A stretch of DNA of 64,000 nucleotides from positions 1-64,000 of the forward strand of contig JASANC010002447.1 in the NCBI GenBank assembly GCA_030248135.1. Reading direction: 5' to 3'. A model generated the notes under the pieces. The model did no database searches, was not told the origin of the DNA, and worked only from the letters and a program-made list of their open reading frames with translations. The number at the start of each line of letters is the position of its first letter. The first letter of the stretch is position 1. Origin of the DNA: Theristus sp. LFF4_11. Its lineage: Eukaryota > Nematoda > Chromadorea > Monhysterida > Xyalidae. The position numbers and the translations under genes are program-made. Shown here one piece after another: positions 15,227-27,100 of this stretch.

Positions 15227-16146
15227 GACTTTTCAAACTTTATTTTTTCCTGATTGTCCACGATATTCGGCAGTGAACGTGCGTAACTCAGTAGTAACGT
15301 AGTACTAGAAAAATGTACATTGTATATACCACAAAATAACTGCAAAACAACAAAAACGAGGCAAAGGCACACACAAAAAAATCATAGGGTTTCAGCAAAA
15401 AAAACGATGTACAAAATGAATATTGTTAACGGGAGCCAAGGGTAGAAAGCAAAATGCGGTGTGCCATGTTTTGTGCTTTTAGGTTCAATGTGTGTTGCAG
15501 TTTAAAAATCACTAACGATGAAACACACGCATTGTAAAAATATCTGCACAGCGACTTCAAAAGCTACGGCATACATTGTACGTGGCGAGTTTTACAACAG
15601 CGGTCAACCAACGAACAACAGCAGTCTTGTCAAATGGTGCCACCATGGCCGGCCCCTCAAACGTGTGCTGCTGGCATTTTTTTCCGTAAACTTCAAACCG
15701 AGCAGATTTCTGTTGTGTACACCGACTGTGGAAAAATCGTTGAGCTGATATCCACGTGCGGTTGTGAAAGCTTCAAAATCTTTTAAAAACATTGGCACAA
15801 CATGCATGCTGATTAAATGTTCAATGCGGTGTGTCGGGCGTTGATGCCTTTAGCACTTTGAGTGCTTTTGTGGGTTTAGGGACTGAGTCAGCTCGATTTG
15901 CAAACAGTGTTGTGATTTGCACATCTTTGATTGTTTTATAGCTGTTTGATTGTCTTTTGGCGATGTCGACGTTCGGAAACAAAGAACGTCCAAAATCAAC
16001 GGCAATCGATATGCCTTGAAAACAATAACCACATTGATTGCAAGAAAACATAACAGAAATCAAAAGAATAGCGAAAATCATACGCGACTTTTGGAATTTG
16101 TGAAGTTTGTTGTCTCTAACAACGGCTGTCATTCCACCAATCACGA
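15227..16146. other. Intergenic, no confident gene
   Basis: About 900 bp between PMP3 and the Asn-rich thioredoxin gene. Short ORFs near 15518-15807 and 15821-16315 show no family signal or splice-consistent structure. Part of this is probably the 3' UTR of the Asn-rich gene. Confidence 0.4.
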
Positions 16147-16946
16147 TTATTTCTTTCTTCCTGACGGTCCATACAAGAACTGGTTGCGGTTGTTCCACGT
16201 GTTGTGAGCGTTGCTGCCAGCTGTGCGCATGCGTGCCAGATTGGCGTTCACAAACTGCCACATTTTGCCTGGCGTCCGCTTGTATTCCTCGTTTGCACCG
16301 GCTGCCAGTTTCCAAGCGGCTTGCGCGCTCGTACTACGCGCCGGGTAGAACTAAATGATCAACAACAATTCTCCCACTTGTAGTTTTTTTGTTTGATAAA
16401 CACCTCAATATTTTCGAAAGTCGACGCTCGCTCACCAAAATCGTCGGTCCCTGGAACGTGTTCTTTGTGACTCCGTTTTCAGCGCACGCTTGCACATTCG
16501 CTGGATTCTGGCAGTTGATCGCAGCCACTTTCAACGAGGGCATTTGTGTGCGTGCTTGCCGTGCGAACTCGTTGTAGTTGAGCACGTTCGCTGCACAGTC
16601 GGCACAGCCGCCAAAGTACAGCAGCAGCACTGTGGGACAGTTGGCATTCAAGACGACGCTCTGATACGCCTGTGTGTCGGTGAGCTCGATCACAAATGCA
16701 CTGTTCGCGTAGTAGTTCAGCAGGGAGACCGGTTGCTGCTTTTCGCTGTTACTTGACCACAGCTGATTCGTGTATGTGTTCATCCCATAATAGTAACGGT
16801 TTGGATTGTTGATGTTGTAACTGAGTTTGTTACTATTTGCATTGTAATACCAGCCTTGATTGGCATTGTAACCGTTATTATTGTTGTTGTAGCCGTTATT
16901 GGTGTTGTAATTGTAGTTCAGATTGTTGTTGTCCGTTGGCCACACG

Positions 16947-16993
<47 letters not shown>

Positions 16994-17170
16994 CTGATTG
17001 CTGGTGTACCACGCATTGGCACTGTAGCCGTTGTTGTTTGCAGCACTGTTCCAATTCCATAAAGTGTTCTGGTTGTTCTTGTTGTACCAATTATTGTATG
17101 GAGGGTAATACTGGCCGCAGATTGTGCGCATCAAAATCGGCAAAAGCACAACACCGGATAAAACAGCCAT
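16147..17170 (-). CDS. Secreted Asn-rich protein with QSOX-like thioredoxin domain, 2 exons
   Basis: Exon 1 is 16436-17170 and exon 2 is 16147-16350; the junction reads GPTIL|FYPARSTSAQ in phase (312 residues). A signal peptide (MAVLSGVVLLPILMRTICG) precedes about 120 residues rich in Asn, Tyr and Trp, including a run of about 16 Asn from a GTT microsatellite at about 16950-16992. A thioredoxin-fold domain follows: FVIELTDTQAYQSVVLNANC, LLLYFGGCADCAANVLNYNE with a CADC redox motif, VAAINCQNPANVQACAENGV and the cis-Pro segment TFQGPTIL. Domain order matches the first Trx domain of quiescin sulfhydryl oxidase, but there is no Erv/FAD domain. CADC replaces the usual CGHC. It may be a secreted oxidoreductase or a degenerate structural protein. 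The Met at 17212 is an alternative start. Confidence 0.75.
16950..16993. repeat. (GTT)n microsatellite encoding poly-Asn
   Basis: About 14-15 uninterrupted GTT units on the plus strand (AAC on the coding strand), inside the Asn-rich coding region. Confidence 0.9.
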
Positions 17171-17541
17171 TTTCAACCGATCCAGCAAGAAACATATGAA
17201 AGAAACTTTCAACTCTAATCTCTTTTATGCAGTATTTTGCCTTTTGAATGTATTTTTTTCATTAATTGATTGTTTGATTTCTTGTTTTCAAGTGTTGCAG
17301 TCAAGTGATCCGTTCCGTTCCTTAGACATTTTTTGCAGATGGTACTAACCAGCACATCCGATGTTTTACTATTTTTACCCAGATGTTCGGCAGTGTTATT
17401 TCTGAGGTTTTGCCCACTGCTTCTGGTTTTCTTTCACAAAACTCAAACAAACTTTCAATGAGTTTGAACAAACGTTGAGTACACTAATGTAGAAAGTTTA
17501 CAAACCAGGCATCGTGGCGGTACGGATTTATTTCTCCCGTA

Positions 17542-18100
17542 TCAAAGCAGTTTTCTTTTGCCCGCTTTCTCGTGGTGGTGTATTGAAAAAATCGAGTAAA
17601 CAAAACTGTGCCTGCCACCACCGTTCTGATCTTCTGCTGAAAGCGTTTTTTTTATTTCAAAAGCTTGGGTCACCATGTCAATATGAACTTCTGAAAAACG
17701 TCGACTTTTTCGGTTATGCATTTGGTTTAAAACTGTTACCGAGCGGTACCACAAAAAAGGAACGCTGACAAAATAGCATTTCTGGGTTTGTTTCGTTTCT
17801 TTCGACAAATATTTTTTCAAAGTCGACCATCATTTCGATATACGTCCTCAATTTTTCTGTCAACTCGTTTCTGTAAAAACCACAGACCGATTTGTCAACA
17901 GAAATATAACGACAAAAACAAAGCAAAAATAGTGACCGCAATCAGTCATTCGGCAAAAATAGAAACTGTCTTGAAATAACCAAAGAAAGAAGTTTTTCAC
18001 CCAACAAACACCGCAAATAAATGAGACTTTTCCAAATTGCTTGGAAAACTGTGGTCTTAAGAATTCCAGCAAGCGGAACTCCGTTCTTGGCAACAATCAT
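17542..18100 (-). CDS. Hypothetical small protein, 3 exons
   Basis: Unrecognised. Start at 18100 gives MIVAKNGVPLAGILKTTVFQ, then AIWKSLIYLR. A join in phase 2 to an exon starting just after TTTTTACAG (near 17873) reads NELTEKLRTYIEMMVDFEKI. A 50-bp intron (donor GGTAACAG, acceptor TTTTTCAG, about 17657-17710) leads to VHIDMVTQAFEIKKTLSAED, ending HHHEKAGKRKLL at 17542. About 130 residues, no signal peptide, basic C-terminus. The frame stays open only with these joins, which argues for a real gene, but the first donor (CGGTGTTT) is weak. A TATA-like TTTTATAAAG lies about 30 bp upstream on the minus strand near 18130. Confidence 0.4.
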
Positions 18101-19555
18101 TCGCACGCCCAACCGCGCCAGCGTTCTTTATAAAAGCTCGTTGTCCTGACACACCAGCTAGCGCAAGAGTCACGGCCATTGCGAGCAAGAAATGATTGGC
18201 TTTGTTTTTGGTCAAATACACAACACACTGACACTCATTTTTTTAAGCAACGATAAAAAACACGGAACAGTTCAAAAACGAAGAAAAAAGAGGATCCTGG
18301 CTTAGTTTCACATTTTTCGATTCTCATTTTACATCTTCAACGCAACCAAGAATACTGGCCTGTGGCATTCGCACTGCCACTGAGCGCAATTGAGCACGTG
18401 CCTGAAATCCGGTGTGCGACTGTGTTTCGGTTCAAAACGTTCAAGATGTCCGAAGACATTTTAGAAATGGAAGATGGACGTTCTGTTTTTGAAATCTGAC
18501 TTACGGGCGGAAAAAAAGCGTTTTTGTCGCCAACATTCTTCTGGTTGACATTATCCTGTGCGGAGCGAAGACAATGACAAATTCGCAAGTCGCAAAGTTC
18601 ACCGTAAAACAGCTGTGACAAAACGAAAACACACGCACATACAAACGCGACTTTTTTGCCATTGTTTCTTCAGTTTTTGAGGAATGATCAGCGCGTTTAC
18701 ACATTCGAAGATGGCTGGCATTAATAATGTGGCGTTTGTGCGGAACGGAAGTGCCGCGCTCGCGTGCCCTGTGTTGTTGAACGTTGTTTGAACGGACACA
18801 CGAAACTTTTTCAACAAAATTTGTTCTAAGTTCAACGTGTTCATGTTGCTTTTGTGCAGTCGGTGTTTCAATCGTCAATTGATTGATTTAATAAAGCGCA
18901 GCCAACAATTGTTCAAAAATATTTTTGGGTTCGATGGAATAACAAAGGGACAAAGGGACATGAAAAGGGGCAGGACACGGGGCAGGACACTAGATTATAT
19001 TTTATTCGGCGTGCTACGGGTTCGATGGAATAAAAGAGCTACATATTAATGCTCATAGCGTCAGGGTGGTGTCAGTTTTCGTTTTTTAGAAGAACAAAGT
19101 TTTCCAAATATTCAGCTGGTAACAAAACAACGTTCGCAAAGCAATTTGTGCAAGTAAACGATCACGTATACCGTACAAAGCTCAATTGTTTAAAAACTTC
19201 TAGTGTGCCACAAAATGTTGTTCGGTCAATTTTCTCAAATTTCCTCCCAGAAGTTTCGAAAACCACGAAGTGTTAACGGCGTTTTTTTAAATCATAAGAC
19301 TACTGCGTGTGCTTGCGCGGAACGTTTCTGTTGTTATTTAGTGTTTTCTTGGAAACTATTTTGAAACGGCGCAAATTTATGGAGATCTGAAACTTTTGTG
19401 AGATCCATAAAAAACTTCAGAGATTAGGTATGTACATTTCAGATGTAGCGTGTTCAACAGACGACATCACGTTGTTCATAAAAAAATTCAAACGTGAAAA
19501 TGTAAATACATCCGCTAAAAACAGAATGCATACTCGAAAATAAACACTATTCGAA
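18101..19555. other. Intergenic between diverging genes
   Basis: No confident gene. About 18925-19035 is bounded by two copies of GGGTTCGATGGAATAA and contains short repeats (GGGACAAAGGGACA, GGGGCAGGACAC). ORFs at 18337-18878 lack recognisable content. Confidence 0.4.
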
Positions 19556-21447
19556 ATGTTCAGCGTGTGTATCCGCACTATTTTTATTTTTATTTCGATC
19601 ACCACAAGTGGTCACCTGGCCAATGGACAAGCGAGCGCTGGCACGCACGTCTGTGCTGATTACCGTGTCACCACCGTACGCTACCGTATCCCTGGATTAT
19701 TCAACACGTCCATGACAAACATTGACCACCCCGGACGCGTCTGCCGCTCAAGTCGCTTTTGTGTCGAGGTTCGCAAAACTTGTCAGTCGCCATCATTGTT
19801 TTCTGCAAACAATGTCCGACGTGTCGTGCGAGTTGCTGCTGTTTAAAGATTCAATTTTAATTAGGGTTTTGAATGAATTAGGTCTCAAAACTGAATGAAT
19901 GTATCTGAATGAATCTGCCACCAAAGATGTAAGTTTGAAACAAGAGCTGCCAGTTTTTGACCGTCGCTAGTTTTCACAATTCTGTGTGAATGAGGAGTTG
20001 ATTGAATATTGATAAATAGATGGTGGTTTTCAGGAAAAGATTACCAATCGTACGACGGTAGCACGCTGGAAGACTTGTGCTGAGTACTATGACCGCAGCA
20101 GTCCTGAGTTGACTGAGTCCTGTGAAAGGCACATGAATCGGCCACACTCAGATCTGTCAAGTCCGTCGAACAACCCCGATCACTACACCACTTCGATGTC
20201 CGTCCACAGCGGCCGCTCTACTTGGGAGCGTCGTTTGACCTGCTGCAGGGGCGATGACGCTTGTTGCAACTTGAACGTCAACACACAGGTTCTGCGAAGT
20301 TGTGCAAATGAATTATGCTGGAATGCATGTGCATTTGAGTATAGTGTATTGTGAATTTATTCAAACGTGTCCGGACTAAAATGACGTCATTTGCTTTAAA
20401 AACGCCCGTTTGTCAAAGTACAGGCACTAAATTGTCAGTTTGGTGTGACTAATTCGACATTCACCATTTGTTTACGGGAAGAAATTGGCTAAACGGAATG
20501 TCTGGTTTGCTGTGAACGGAAAGCGCATGTTTGACGGCACATGACGTCATTTCAGTGGGACAGGTTTAAAAAAATAGGTCATACATATGAGGCAGCTGTG
20601 CATGTACACACGTACATGTTTGGCCCTTCTGAATGCAACTGTTCAACGCCGATCAGGCGGTCGTAGCCTGTATGGGCCGAAACGTGAACAGCTGTGGCAC
20701 GAACGGCCGTGGCTTGCTGACGCCAGAACAACCGCTTGTGCGACCGCATACTGAGCACCAGTAGCCTGAATGGCGAAAGCCTGGTGTGGCTGAACGGCCG
20801 AAGCCGGAACGACCGTAGCAGTCCATACACAGTCAAACATTGAATTTTGCCGCATGCCGTGTAGCCAAAACCTGTTTGGCGAACACGGCTTTGCACCTCC
20901 GAGGTCTACAGCCCAAAACGACTAACAACATTGATTTTTACACTGATCGTAATACTCAGTAATACTGTTTAGTTTTTTCCAGGCGCGCATTTTCTGTGGT
21001 CGAATGGTGGACTACGAACAAAAGTATCTGATGGCAATGCGCTGGCGTAAACGCTATGTGGTCAGGGACTGGGCACCGCTGCATGGAGCAACGCAGCAAA
21101 GCCACCATAGTCATCAGCCTGGACGATATCGACAAATGAAAATGCCCCGATCGCAAGCTACTAGGCCTCCGACGACCACCGAAAAGCCGGTGCTTGGCCC
21201 AATTTTCGGTCACATTTCCGTGTTTCAACACGAGCAACCAAAATCTGATGTGCAAAAAAACAAGCGAAATGTGCCGCGTTCTGTAGACAAAGAACAGGAA
21301 AGCGTGGCAAAATTGCAAACTGAACAAGTTCATCATGAAGCGGCGAATTTCGATTTTACGTACAACACTGCAACTGAAACATATTGTGTCGAATGGGCAG
21401 CTTTGATGACAATAACAGTTTTCCTTTGGAACAGAACACCTTTTTGA
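19556..21447 (+). CDS. Secreted Cys-rich protein A, Ly6-like ending, 3 exons
   Basis: Exons 19556-19768, 20034-20288 and 20983-21447 join in phase 0 (310 residues). A hydrophobic leader (MFSVCIRTIFIFISITTSGH) is followed by CADYRVTTVRY, GRVCRSSRFCVE, WKTCAEYYDRSS, ELTESCERH and TCCRGDDACCN. The order of Cys and the closing CCxxDxCCN resemble the end of Ly6/uPAR-type three-finger domains, though spacing is much longer. After the domain, ARIFCGRMVDYEQKYLMAMR leads to a long Pro/Gln-rich tail without Cys until YCVEWAALMTITVFLW near the end, a possible GPI or membrane segment. Exon borders and Cys positions match protein B (22562-23666), so the two are tandem duplicates. The ligand is unknown. 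Confidence 0.75.
20344..20585. repeat. Dispersed 240-bp repeat, copy 1
   Basis: Matches 61854-62092 in the same orientation at about 90 percent by eye (shared blocks include TTTATTCAAACGTGTCC and GCACATGACGTCATTTCAGT). Here it lies in an intron of protein A. No terminal repeats are obvious. Confidence 0.8.
20640..20830. repeat. Degenerate minisatellite, GGCCGAAACG-like units
   Basis: Irregular repeats of units such as GGCCGAAACGTGAACAGC, GAACGGCCGTGGC and GGCCGAAGCCGGAACGACCG in the last intron of protein A. Similar in flavour to the array in the SEC13 intron. Confidence 0.5.
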
Positions 21448-22561
21448 TTGAAAATAATTGCGTTTTTTACCAGTACAAAGCTTATGAAGCCTGCCGACAG
21501 TTTTATGAACAGCCCAAACAGGTTTTTTTGCCGCATGTTCTCTGATTTTGTGAAATTGTGATACAGAAATTTATTTTATGATAGTCTGCTTAAAAAAAAC
21601 GGTGAACAACGAATACAATGCAAAGCACCCACGAAAACACGCTAAAAAATTGGTGAACCGGTGAAGAAAACGATGACTTAGAAAACGATCACCGACCAGT
21701 GATGTGCTTCATGATTCACACAACACACACACAAACACCACAACTACCTAGGTTTCGAAAAAAGTGAAAATCCCAAATTTTTCAACTAAAATCTTTTAAA
21801 TTAATTTTTTACCAGAGGAAAATTTTGAAAATCGACAAACGAAAATTGGAACCGCGCTGATGCGCTGAGTTTGAATTTTGCATCTTAAACACAGCACAAC
21901 ACAAACCCGCATCATGTTGTAACATCTTCATCGCCAAAATAAATTTTTTCGGAAGCTGACAAGTGTAAATCGCTTTTCCTTTGTTTTCTTATCGGTCAAC
22001 TCACCGTCCACTTCACCGTGCCGTTCATCTTATTGCTCTTTCCACTGCGCATGTCACCGCATGTTTATAGCGTGAATGGTTCAACAAAACTTAACGGTTG
22101 AAATTTGTAAAAAAGCCACTTTCAACGTGACTTCCCTTCCCATCAAGCAACACCAATTTTTCAAACAGCGCGTAAACAGTGAGGTAAAAAGTTCATCTTT
22201 TGGTTTTGGAAACGAACAACCCCAAAAACATTGCATTCAGCCTAGAAGAAATTGTAAACTGAAACGTGTTGTAAAACTTAAAACGTTTTTTGGTGTTGTC
22301 AGCTTCATCCTCTGTCATTGCTTTCTTCATATTTTCGTACTGTTTTAGATTGTATCAATTGGCAAAAATTCAAAAATTGCCGCAAATTCTTACCTATAAA
22401 AAGTTTATAGCAATTAAAATATTTTAAAAAATTAAAGAAGTGATATTTTAGCGGAAATTTTAAGAAACGAACCTGGCTTGTAAAGAATAAAGGTGCCGGG
22501 TTCGGGCTGTGCCCGACTTTTTAGTAATTGAAAGCAAAAATATTCAGCTGTGGCGACAACT
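21448..22561. other. Intergenic between Cys-rich genes A and B
   Basis: AT-rich. About 21820-21890 carries a short diverged fragment of the element found near 47030 and 60990 (GCTGATGCGCTGAGTTTGAATTTTGCA). An ORF at 22076-22348 shows no recognisable features. Confidence 0.4.
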
Positions 22562-23666
22562 ATGAAATCACCTATTCCACTGATCAGCATTATTCTGGGA
22601 TGTCATAACATCAACTTCTCATCAGGGGAGTTGATTCACTGTGCTGATTATCACATCATCACTGAGTACGACACAAACCCGAGCGACCGTTTGCTTTCAA
22701 GATCCTGGATGCACAACCCGGGCGAAATGTGCACCACAAAACAGTACTGTATCAAGGTCGAGACTCAGGGTAACATTCTTGTTCACTGGCTAGTTCAAAC
22801 GCAGTTTTACAAAACCATTACAAATATTAAAACTCGTGCATGCAACTGACAGTTCCGCAGAGCAAGGTGCGGCTGCCGCAACACACGACGCGCAATAATT
22901 AGCCGTCCCCATCACCATGTCGCAAATGTCCGCGCCGTGTTGCGGCAACGGCACCATGCCTCACCACAGCGTCGCACCAACACCGGTATGGTTCAGTATG
23001 TGAATGAGGCCAATTTGAGAATGTTTTGAGTAACGCCGATTACGTATTTATGATGTCAGGAGACACGTCAAAACACGACGCATTCAATCGTGTGGAAAAC
23101 GTGCGCCGAGCAATTCAACGGACCGTTGAGCAAAGGGGCCTGGAGTCAACTGCGTCACTCGTGCCATCCAGAGATGGGCGATGAACGTCCAATCAGTGGT
23201 GGAGGATACTTGACTGTGGAGGTGGACAACAGTAGGTCACACCGTGTCCTTTGATAAACACTGGCCCATAAATACTGAGAACAAATCATTTCTGTGCTTA
23301 AAATTTGCACGCATTTTATTCCACACCCAACTAGTTTTTCTAAACTTAATTGGTTTTAAAAACTGTTTTCTCGTTGCAAAAAAACATTTTTCACTCGGCG
23401 TTTCACAAAAATTTCTGGAATGGAAATGTTTGACAGGTACCCACAGCGTCGAGTGTTGCTACGACCAGGCGTGCTGCAACGTCGACATGGAAACACGCTA
23501 TTTCTGCCAATCGTTGCTTGAGGCAAAGGCAATTGAAGGTTTATGCTTGAATGGTTATTCAACGTCAACAGCAGCGACCCTCTCGCGGCTAACTGTAGCA
23601 GAACATTCCACCAATAAGCGTTACACGATCATATTAGCAGCAACTTTGGTGTTATTTGATCTGTAA
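22562..23666 (+). CDS. Secreted Cys-rich protein B, paralogue of A, 3 exons
   Basis: Exons 22562-22756, 23060-23231 and 23437-23666 join in consistent phases (198 residues). A leader (MKSPIPLISIILGCHNINFS) is followed by HCADYHIITEYD, GEMCTTKQYCIK, WKTCAEQFNGPLSKG, LRHSCHPE and ECCYDQACCNVDMETRYFC. The C-terminus (YTIILAATLVLFDL after a Ser/Thr-rich stretch) looks like a GPI-anchor signal, so the mature protein is probably on the cell surface. Each Cys and each exon border aligns with protein A (19556-21447), which lies 1.1 kb upstream on the same strand. Likely a membrane-anchored Ly6-like receptor or scavenger; function not known. The ATG at 22562 starts the leader best. Confidence 0.75.
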
Positions 23667-24182
23667 TGCTAAGAGTGTCTGTTCCTGGACTGTCCCTTTG
23701 ACATTGTTGATCAAGTGATACACATTTACACATTTGGTACATCAAAACTGCTAACTTCATTATCATCAAAACGTGCACGTGATGCAAGAAAGTGGTTTGT
23801 TTGTTATTAGTGCATGCATATTTTTACTTTCTTGGTGGACATTGGCCGCTGACAGGTTTCTTTATTGAACAGCCATCAACATCGTATTTTTTGCATCTTG
23901 TCATGTTCACGACGTTCACTATTAGGTATCATAAATTTTCACCACTGTATTGACTGAAGCAGACATGTAATAATGCGTTTAATTTAAAACTTTTCTTCAC
24001 CTAACTATTGCGAACAATAAAATGTCAGTGTTGACAAGTTTGTTAGTGTATTATTAACAATCACTATTTATAGCCATTTGAAAGTCAACAATCGTCCACG
24101 TGCTTATATTGCTTTACTTCTTTTATGTGTTCGTTTTTATTCAAAAAATCGAAAAAACGTTGCGCAGCCTTTTCCAGAAATA
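23667..24182. other. Intergenic, includes likely 3' UTR of protein B
   Basis: AT-rich, with an AATAAA at about 24016. No gene or repeat recognised. Confidence 0.4.
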
Positions 24183-27100
24183 ATGAAACACAGATGGTCA
24201 ACCAACCTGTTCAATTTGCTGGTTATTTGTATTCGGTTTGGATTTTGTCTCTGTGGTGAGTGTCGTTTATGCTAAGGAGGCTACCATTGAAACATTAATG
24301 AAATACAGGTCACAAATGAAACAAAAAACAACGAGAAAGTTTAGTCAACAAAACTGTTTCAGACGCACTTAGCGGCAACAAAACCAGTTGTTTCTGTTGT
24401 TCGCTGCCGTTTATAACAGACAACGATGTCAACACTAGTGCCTCAGATTTGAAGTGGCGTGCCCCAAGCGAACAGCCATTTCAGTTCGAGTTGCACGAAT
24501 ACATGCGGACTGCTAATGAAACCGAAATGCAGTCAGGACGTTCGTGCTGCGCTGGACAAGAATTCTCTGTTTACCATGAAATTTGTTGCAACGACACATT
24601 TCTGGTGCCTTTGGCCCCTTTGACCACTTTGCGTCTTCTGCTCAAGGTTCGTGACTAAAACTTGAGCCGAGCAACATTTTGTGAGTCAGTGGGTGACGAC
24701 AAGCAAATAATCCGACGACGCTATTCAAAACTTGCCAATTCAATATTTTCTTTTGAATTTATAAATTTTTCAGTTGGTGTTTCAGTGCAGTGCTTTCAGC
24801 TTGAATCAAATTTCCATTTTTGTTTGATGAGCAGAACAGAAGAAATAATTTACCAAAAGCAACAATGCCTTTCTTTCAGTTATCAACCCCTGAAGATCTG
24901 CACTGTTGCGACGAGGACGGCCACGGTTTAATGATTCATCAGCTCGCGATGTTCGCTTGTTGCAATGGAACAACGCTCTACGATCGACGGCTATTTGCGT
25001 GCTGTCAAGCTGAATTGGTTGAACTGCCAAATGGTTGGCCTTTTGCTTTTGCATTTTTCACACACGTCTTTTTTGTTTTGATTTGAATAAAAGTTGGATT
25101 TTTTGCTATGTTCGTGAAAGATGCGAGTATTTAGAAGAATGAAACCGATTGAACTGAATGTTCCCAGAATTTGGCGTTTTTTCAAAAAGATTCTTTGAAC
25201 ATCTTACAAACTTTTCTTTCACATCATTATTTGATCTTTCGCTCATCTTCACAAAAAAGACTACAGTCGAACTCTAAATTATAGGTTATCCGCTGATTAT
25301 AGATAGTTGTGATCACGTGATGCATCCGCTGTGAGAGCGGAGTCTGTCCTGCATAGAGAACATGCACCATGTGATCACTAACTAATCAGCTGATTGCCTA
25401 TAATTCAGAGTTCAACTGCAATCCAGTTGTAATTTTTTTCCTTTTTCACTTTTTATCATCCACTATTTCAGCCACTTTTTTCACTTTTGTCAATTGTTGT
25501 CACTGTTTTTGAAATTGCTAAAAAGGGTTGCAACAGCAGTTGACAGTGGTGACGACAATTAACAACACGAACACATAACTAAACTGAAACCGTCGTTTAC
25601 GACGATTTCCAGAGCGAAGATTAAAGAAAGATAAAAGAAAATTAAAGATTAAAGATTAAAGTCGCTTCCAAACAAAAAATTATTCAACAAATTCACGAGG
25701 AAAGAAAAAGTTTGTAAACATTTTTGTAAAAAAATATCGGATAAATCTGCTAACATTTGTGGAAGATTCAGATTTCACATTCGTTAGGTTTTTAACTTCA
25801 TTTGATAGTTGGTAAAAACGTTAAATTTTTATCAGAACGCGATGGGAACTTATAAGTGCTGTTGTTTTTCAGTTGATGTTCGTGTTAGTGCGAATGTGGT
25901 TAATTTCATCTGAGTTATTACAAATTAAAAAATAATAACAAAGTACTGGAAACTTTTTTTAAATTTTAACTTGGATTTACAGGTGTAAAATACGTTGGCA
26001 GCGTAGACTGTTGCAAAAAACAAGCATTTAGCACTGAGACGCACGTTTGTTGTGCAAATCAAGTTGTGCCCATTGATTTTGGTATTCAAGATGGTGAGTA
26101 AATCAATTTTCAAGATGTGGAGCGGATTTTTGTGGATTTGGGTTGAGCAAATAAAGTTTATTTGCTGCGTTTTAGGAGAAGTTGACGTCTTCAAGTCTGA
26201 CACAGAATGCTGTGGACAAAGAGGCTATGTGACGTCTACTCATGCGTGTTGTAATCAAACTGTGTTTTCGTTGAAAGAAGCAGCAACATTTCTGAGCTGC
26301 GATCAAAATGTAATATGTAATTCGTTATGATTTTGTTTGAAGTTCATTCATAAATTAACAATAAACAATTTTGAAGACTATCCACAACCGAGGCCCGGAC
26401 GATGCCGTGATTACAGTGTTCCATTGGATTTCTGAATTGGTAGAAGAGTTCAACGTGAGACAGCCGAGCTTGAGCCGAGTGCTCAAGACCCGCTGGAAAC
26501 GCAGCAGGGCAAACGCAGCAGCTGCGTACGTTCGCGGAATGATATACCTCATTGGAGGATTTGTATCTCATGGTCAGTTTGACAAATAATGTCAATTTCG
26601 TGTTAATTTCATTGAACAACAGAACACCAAGACTAAGAGAAATACAACTTTATGAAACCCGAAATCTGCACAGCTCAGCCGACTTCGACTGATGTGGACA
26701 TTTATGATCCACTGAGTCGTCGGTGGTTGCAGGGGCCGAATTTGCGTTTAAAAAGAAACACCAGTAGCGTGGTGAAGTTGCGAGATATTATCATTGTCTG
26801 TGGATGTCAGAGCATTGGCAAATGTCGCGTAAGTTGGTGTGCGGCGGGACTAAAATTCAAAGTTTTTTGGCGGAACAGTTTGCGATTAGATTTAATGCTG
26901 TTAGTGACGCTGCTCTAACTGACAGGTAACCTGCGATTACCTCAGACCTAGCAGGCAACAGTGGCGTCTTATGGAATACGGCCCATGTCGTTTAAACGAC
27001 CACACTTCAAGTGATTCTGTGCAAGCAATTGTGAGCGACAACCGTCACTTTATTATTGCAACTGGAGGTTTCCACAGAAACTGTCGCAGTCATGCTGCTT

